The position numbers and the translations under genes are program-made. 33,914 bases of DNA from Pseudomonadota bacterium (lineage in GTDB: Bacteria > Pseudomonadota > Gammaproteobacteria > Steroidobacterales > Woeseiaceae), in the NCBI GenBank assembly GCA_022564475.1, contig JADFLJ010000006.1:1-33914 (forward strand). The letters are read 5' to 3'. The notes under the pieces were generated by a model. That model was not told where the DNA came from, searched no databases, and worked only from the letters and a program-made list of their open reading frames with translations. Positions 32,096-33,914 of the stretch are shown piece after piece; position 1 is the stretch's first letter; every line of letters begins with the position of its first letter.

Positions 32096-33914
32096 CTAGA
32101 ACCTGAAAGTCGCCTCGATGCCGTATGTGCGTTGCTCATTTATAATGCCTTCAAGATTGTTGAAGTCGATTGCTGCGATCAGCTTGAGCTCGTCGGTGAT
32201 GTTTCTGCCGTACAAAGCGATTTCCCAGCGATCCGTGACATAGCCGATATTCAGACCACCTTCCAGGAATGAGTCGGCCTGGAATTCGATCGATTCATAC
32301 AGGAACATACTGAATTCATCCCGATACACCCAATCGGTCTGGAAATACAAGTCGCCGTTGGACATTGGCACCGTGTAGCGTGCAACGAAATTACCCGTCC
32401 ACTCAGGTGCTCGTGGCAAGTCATTGCCATCCAGAGAAACACTGCCCGGAAATGATCCGGCCGGATCCAGCGGCGTACAGGGTGCACCACAGGGCAATAC
32501 GGACAGATTAGGATCGTCAATTTCCGTCTTGTTGAGGCTCACACCCAGCGAAAAGCTCAGGTTCTCGGTGGCCGCCAGTTCTGCATCAAGTTCGATGCCG
32601 CTGCCCTTGGTCTTGTCAGCATTGATCAGCTGGTTTGCATTCGCCGTACCACTACCGGCAGTCAATTGCTGATCATTTATCTCAAACACGTACACGGCAA
32701 CATTCAAGCGCAATCGATTATCCATCAACTGGCTTTTCACGCCGACTTCTAATGAGTCGAGCGTTTCGGAGTCCGCGACGGTGACGGCGTTGCCGAACAA
32801 CACGCGGCCCTGAATACTGGGCGCACGGAATCCTCGCGCATAGCGGCCGTAGATGCTGACGTCACTGTTAATCGTGTAGTTGAGGCTAAGGTTGCCGCTA
32901 ACTTGTGAATCGGAGGGATTCCTAAATACTGGCAGCAAAGGACCCAGCGCGGGAACGCCGAACAAGTCAGTCGTCCGAAAGGCCACATAGTCTTTCTCAT
33001 CATCGGAGAAACGCAATCCGGCGGTCAAAATCAGATCGTCCGTCAGGTCGTAGTCGAACTGGCCGAAAACAGCCCAGGCCGTCGTGTCCTGCTCCTGGTG
33101 CGCAAAGCCGTCAAAATTATCTGTTCGATCAGCATAGTTAAAGCTGTCGACCTCAAGGTGCTCATCGAAATAGTACAGGCCGACCTGCCAACGGAACTGG
33201 TTAGCCACATCATTGTTCAATCTCAGTTCCTGAGTAAATTGGCTGTGGTCAGGAATGCCGTCCGCGGTTTGTGCGGGAAAAGGAATGAATCCGGGCCCGG
33301 AAGGTGGCGCGAAATCTGCGCTAATACCGCCTTCAACATCTGCGCGGCTAAACGTTTGCACGGTTTCAAAGGCAGTAATCGAGGTAAGCGAGTATTCGCC
33401 CAGATCCCATTCGAGTCGCGCCAGCAAGCCGATTGACCGCAGAGTTTGCTCGTTTCGTCCGTCAAAGTTCACGACGTCGGGATCGAAAAAGCTTTCGAAA
33501 TCGTTGGTACCCGGTGTGATGATGTTGGCGCGGAACAGGGTTGCTGTTCCATCCAGGTCACGACCATGAACGTTGAACAGGGCAGAAAAGTTGTCTGAAT
33601 CGTAGGCCAGCTGAAGTCGGTAGGCCCACTCAGTGTGGCCTTCCAGAAAATCGTCTTCATCAAGGAACGCGAGAGACGGGTCAATGTCGGAACCGCTGTT
33701 CCTTACCCAGTCGCCGCGAGTCTGGTGCAATAATGATAAGCGGGCAGACCAACTGTCATTCAGAGCGCCGCCAATCGCGGCCTCAAAATCGGTCACATCC
33801 AGGTTGCCGATGCCCAGTTTGACATAGGCATCGAAATCCTGGCTCGGCTTGTTGGACTCGATTTTCACGATGCCGGCTGGCGTATTGCTGCCGGACAATG
33901 TGCCCTGAGGGCCG
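32096..33914 (-). CDS. TonB-dependent outer-membrane receptor, 5' truncated by the window edge
   Basis: C-terminal ~605 residues. The frame stays open to the window end and its first visible residues read GPQGTLSGSNTPAGIV, the conserved end of the plug domain (usually GPQGTLFGRNT); the start, signal peptide and TonB box are outside. The rest is a beta-barrel with alternating strands (YRLQLAYDSDNF, ARLEWDLGEYSLTSITAFE, QFTQELRLNND, ILTAGLRFSDDEKDY, SVYGRYARGFRAP-like motif ISIYGRYARGFRAPS region). It ends in ATFRF, the expected C-terminal aromatic for BAM insertion. The class imports siderophores, nucleobases, glycans or other large substrates; the target is unknown. A terminator follows. Confidence 0.93.
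   Translation of the reverse strand, partial: GPQGTLSGSNTPAGIVKIESNKPSQDFDAYVKLGIGNLDVTDFEAAIGGALNDSWSARLSLLHQTRGDWVRNSGSDIDPSLAFLDEDDFLEGHTEWAYRLQLAYDSDNFSALFNVHGRDLDGTATLFRANIITPGTNDFESFFDPDVVNFDGRNEQTLRSIGLLARLEWDLGEYSLTSITAFETVQTFSRADVEGGISADFAPPSGPGFIPFPAQTADGIPDHSQFTQELRLNNDVANQFRWQVGLYYFDEHLEVDSFNYADRTDNFDGFAHQEQDTTAWAVFGQFDYDLTDDLILTAGLRFSDDEKDYVAFRTTDLFGVPALGPLLPVFRNPSDSQVSGNLSLNYTINSDVSIYGRYARGFRAPSIQGRVLFGNAVTVADSETLDSLEVGVKSQLMDNRLRLNVAVYVFEINDQQLTAGSGTANANQLINADKTKGSGIELDAELAATENLSFSLGVSLNKTEIDDPNLSVLPCGAPCTPLDPAGSFPGSVSLDGNDLPRAPEWTGNFVARYTVPMSNGDLYFQTDWVYRDEFSMFLYESIEFQADSFLEGGLNIGYVTDRWEIALYGRNITDELKLIAAIDFNNLEGIINEQRTYGIEATFRF

Overview
The window reads as one contiguous piece of a gammaproteobacterial chromosome, probably from a marine or sediment heterotroph. 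Evidence for this includes a YadG/YadH-type ABC exporter, typA, deoB, an A1-type cytochrome c oxidase operon with a dihaem subunit II, a TonB-dependent receptor with the GPQGTLxG plug motif, many predicted lipoproteins, and REP-like palindromes starting GTAGGAG. Assignment to a Woeseiaceae-like or Xanthomonadales-related lineage is inference only. Coding density is high. I see no tRNA, rRNA, CRISPR array, prophage or transposase gene.

Layout, left to right. Positions 2-5069 (+): the 3' part of an FAD-linked 2-hydroxyacid dehydrogenase, the yadGH-like exporter, an MFS transporter, and a lipoprotein with a methyltransferase-like fold. Positions 5081-5345: a 265-bp element of three nested perfect inverted repeats between convergent genes. 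Positions 5341-9320: a secreted ExeM/NucH-like nuclease (-), a flavin reductase-like protein, a small exported protein and an AI-2E family permease. Positions 9214-12248: a mercury-type cassette with a MerR-family regulator (-) diverging from GDCCVxC protein - MerT-like transporter - thioredoxin-like lipoprotein - four-helix membrane protein, with a textbook MerR promoter in between. Positions 12285-21103 (+): M48 metallopeptidase with TPR region, PDZ protein, phosphatidylserine synthase, large HExxHxxGxxH lipoprotein protease, sodium/solute symporter, exported protein, ECF sigma factor and a membrane-anchored partner. Positions 21355-26211 (+): the cytochrome oxidase operon (II with two haem c sites, I, two subunit III-like proteins, IV). 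Positions 26222-29660: deoB and typA, convergent, separated and flanked by REP-like repeats. Positions 29682-33914 (-): TonB receptor (partial), terminator, lipoprotein amidohydrolase, small membrane protein and PaaI-like thioesterase.

The most distinctive features are the mercury-type cassette and the nested inverted-repeat element. The cassette has a MerR-type switch, a MerT-like importer and two redox/thiol-rich proteins, but no mercuric reductase or MerP in the window. The nested element can fold as a three-way junction and supplies the stop codon of the neighbouring gene. REP units likewise supply the stop codons of both deoB and typA.
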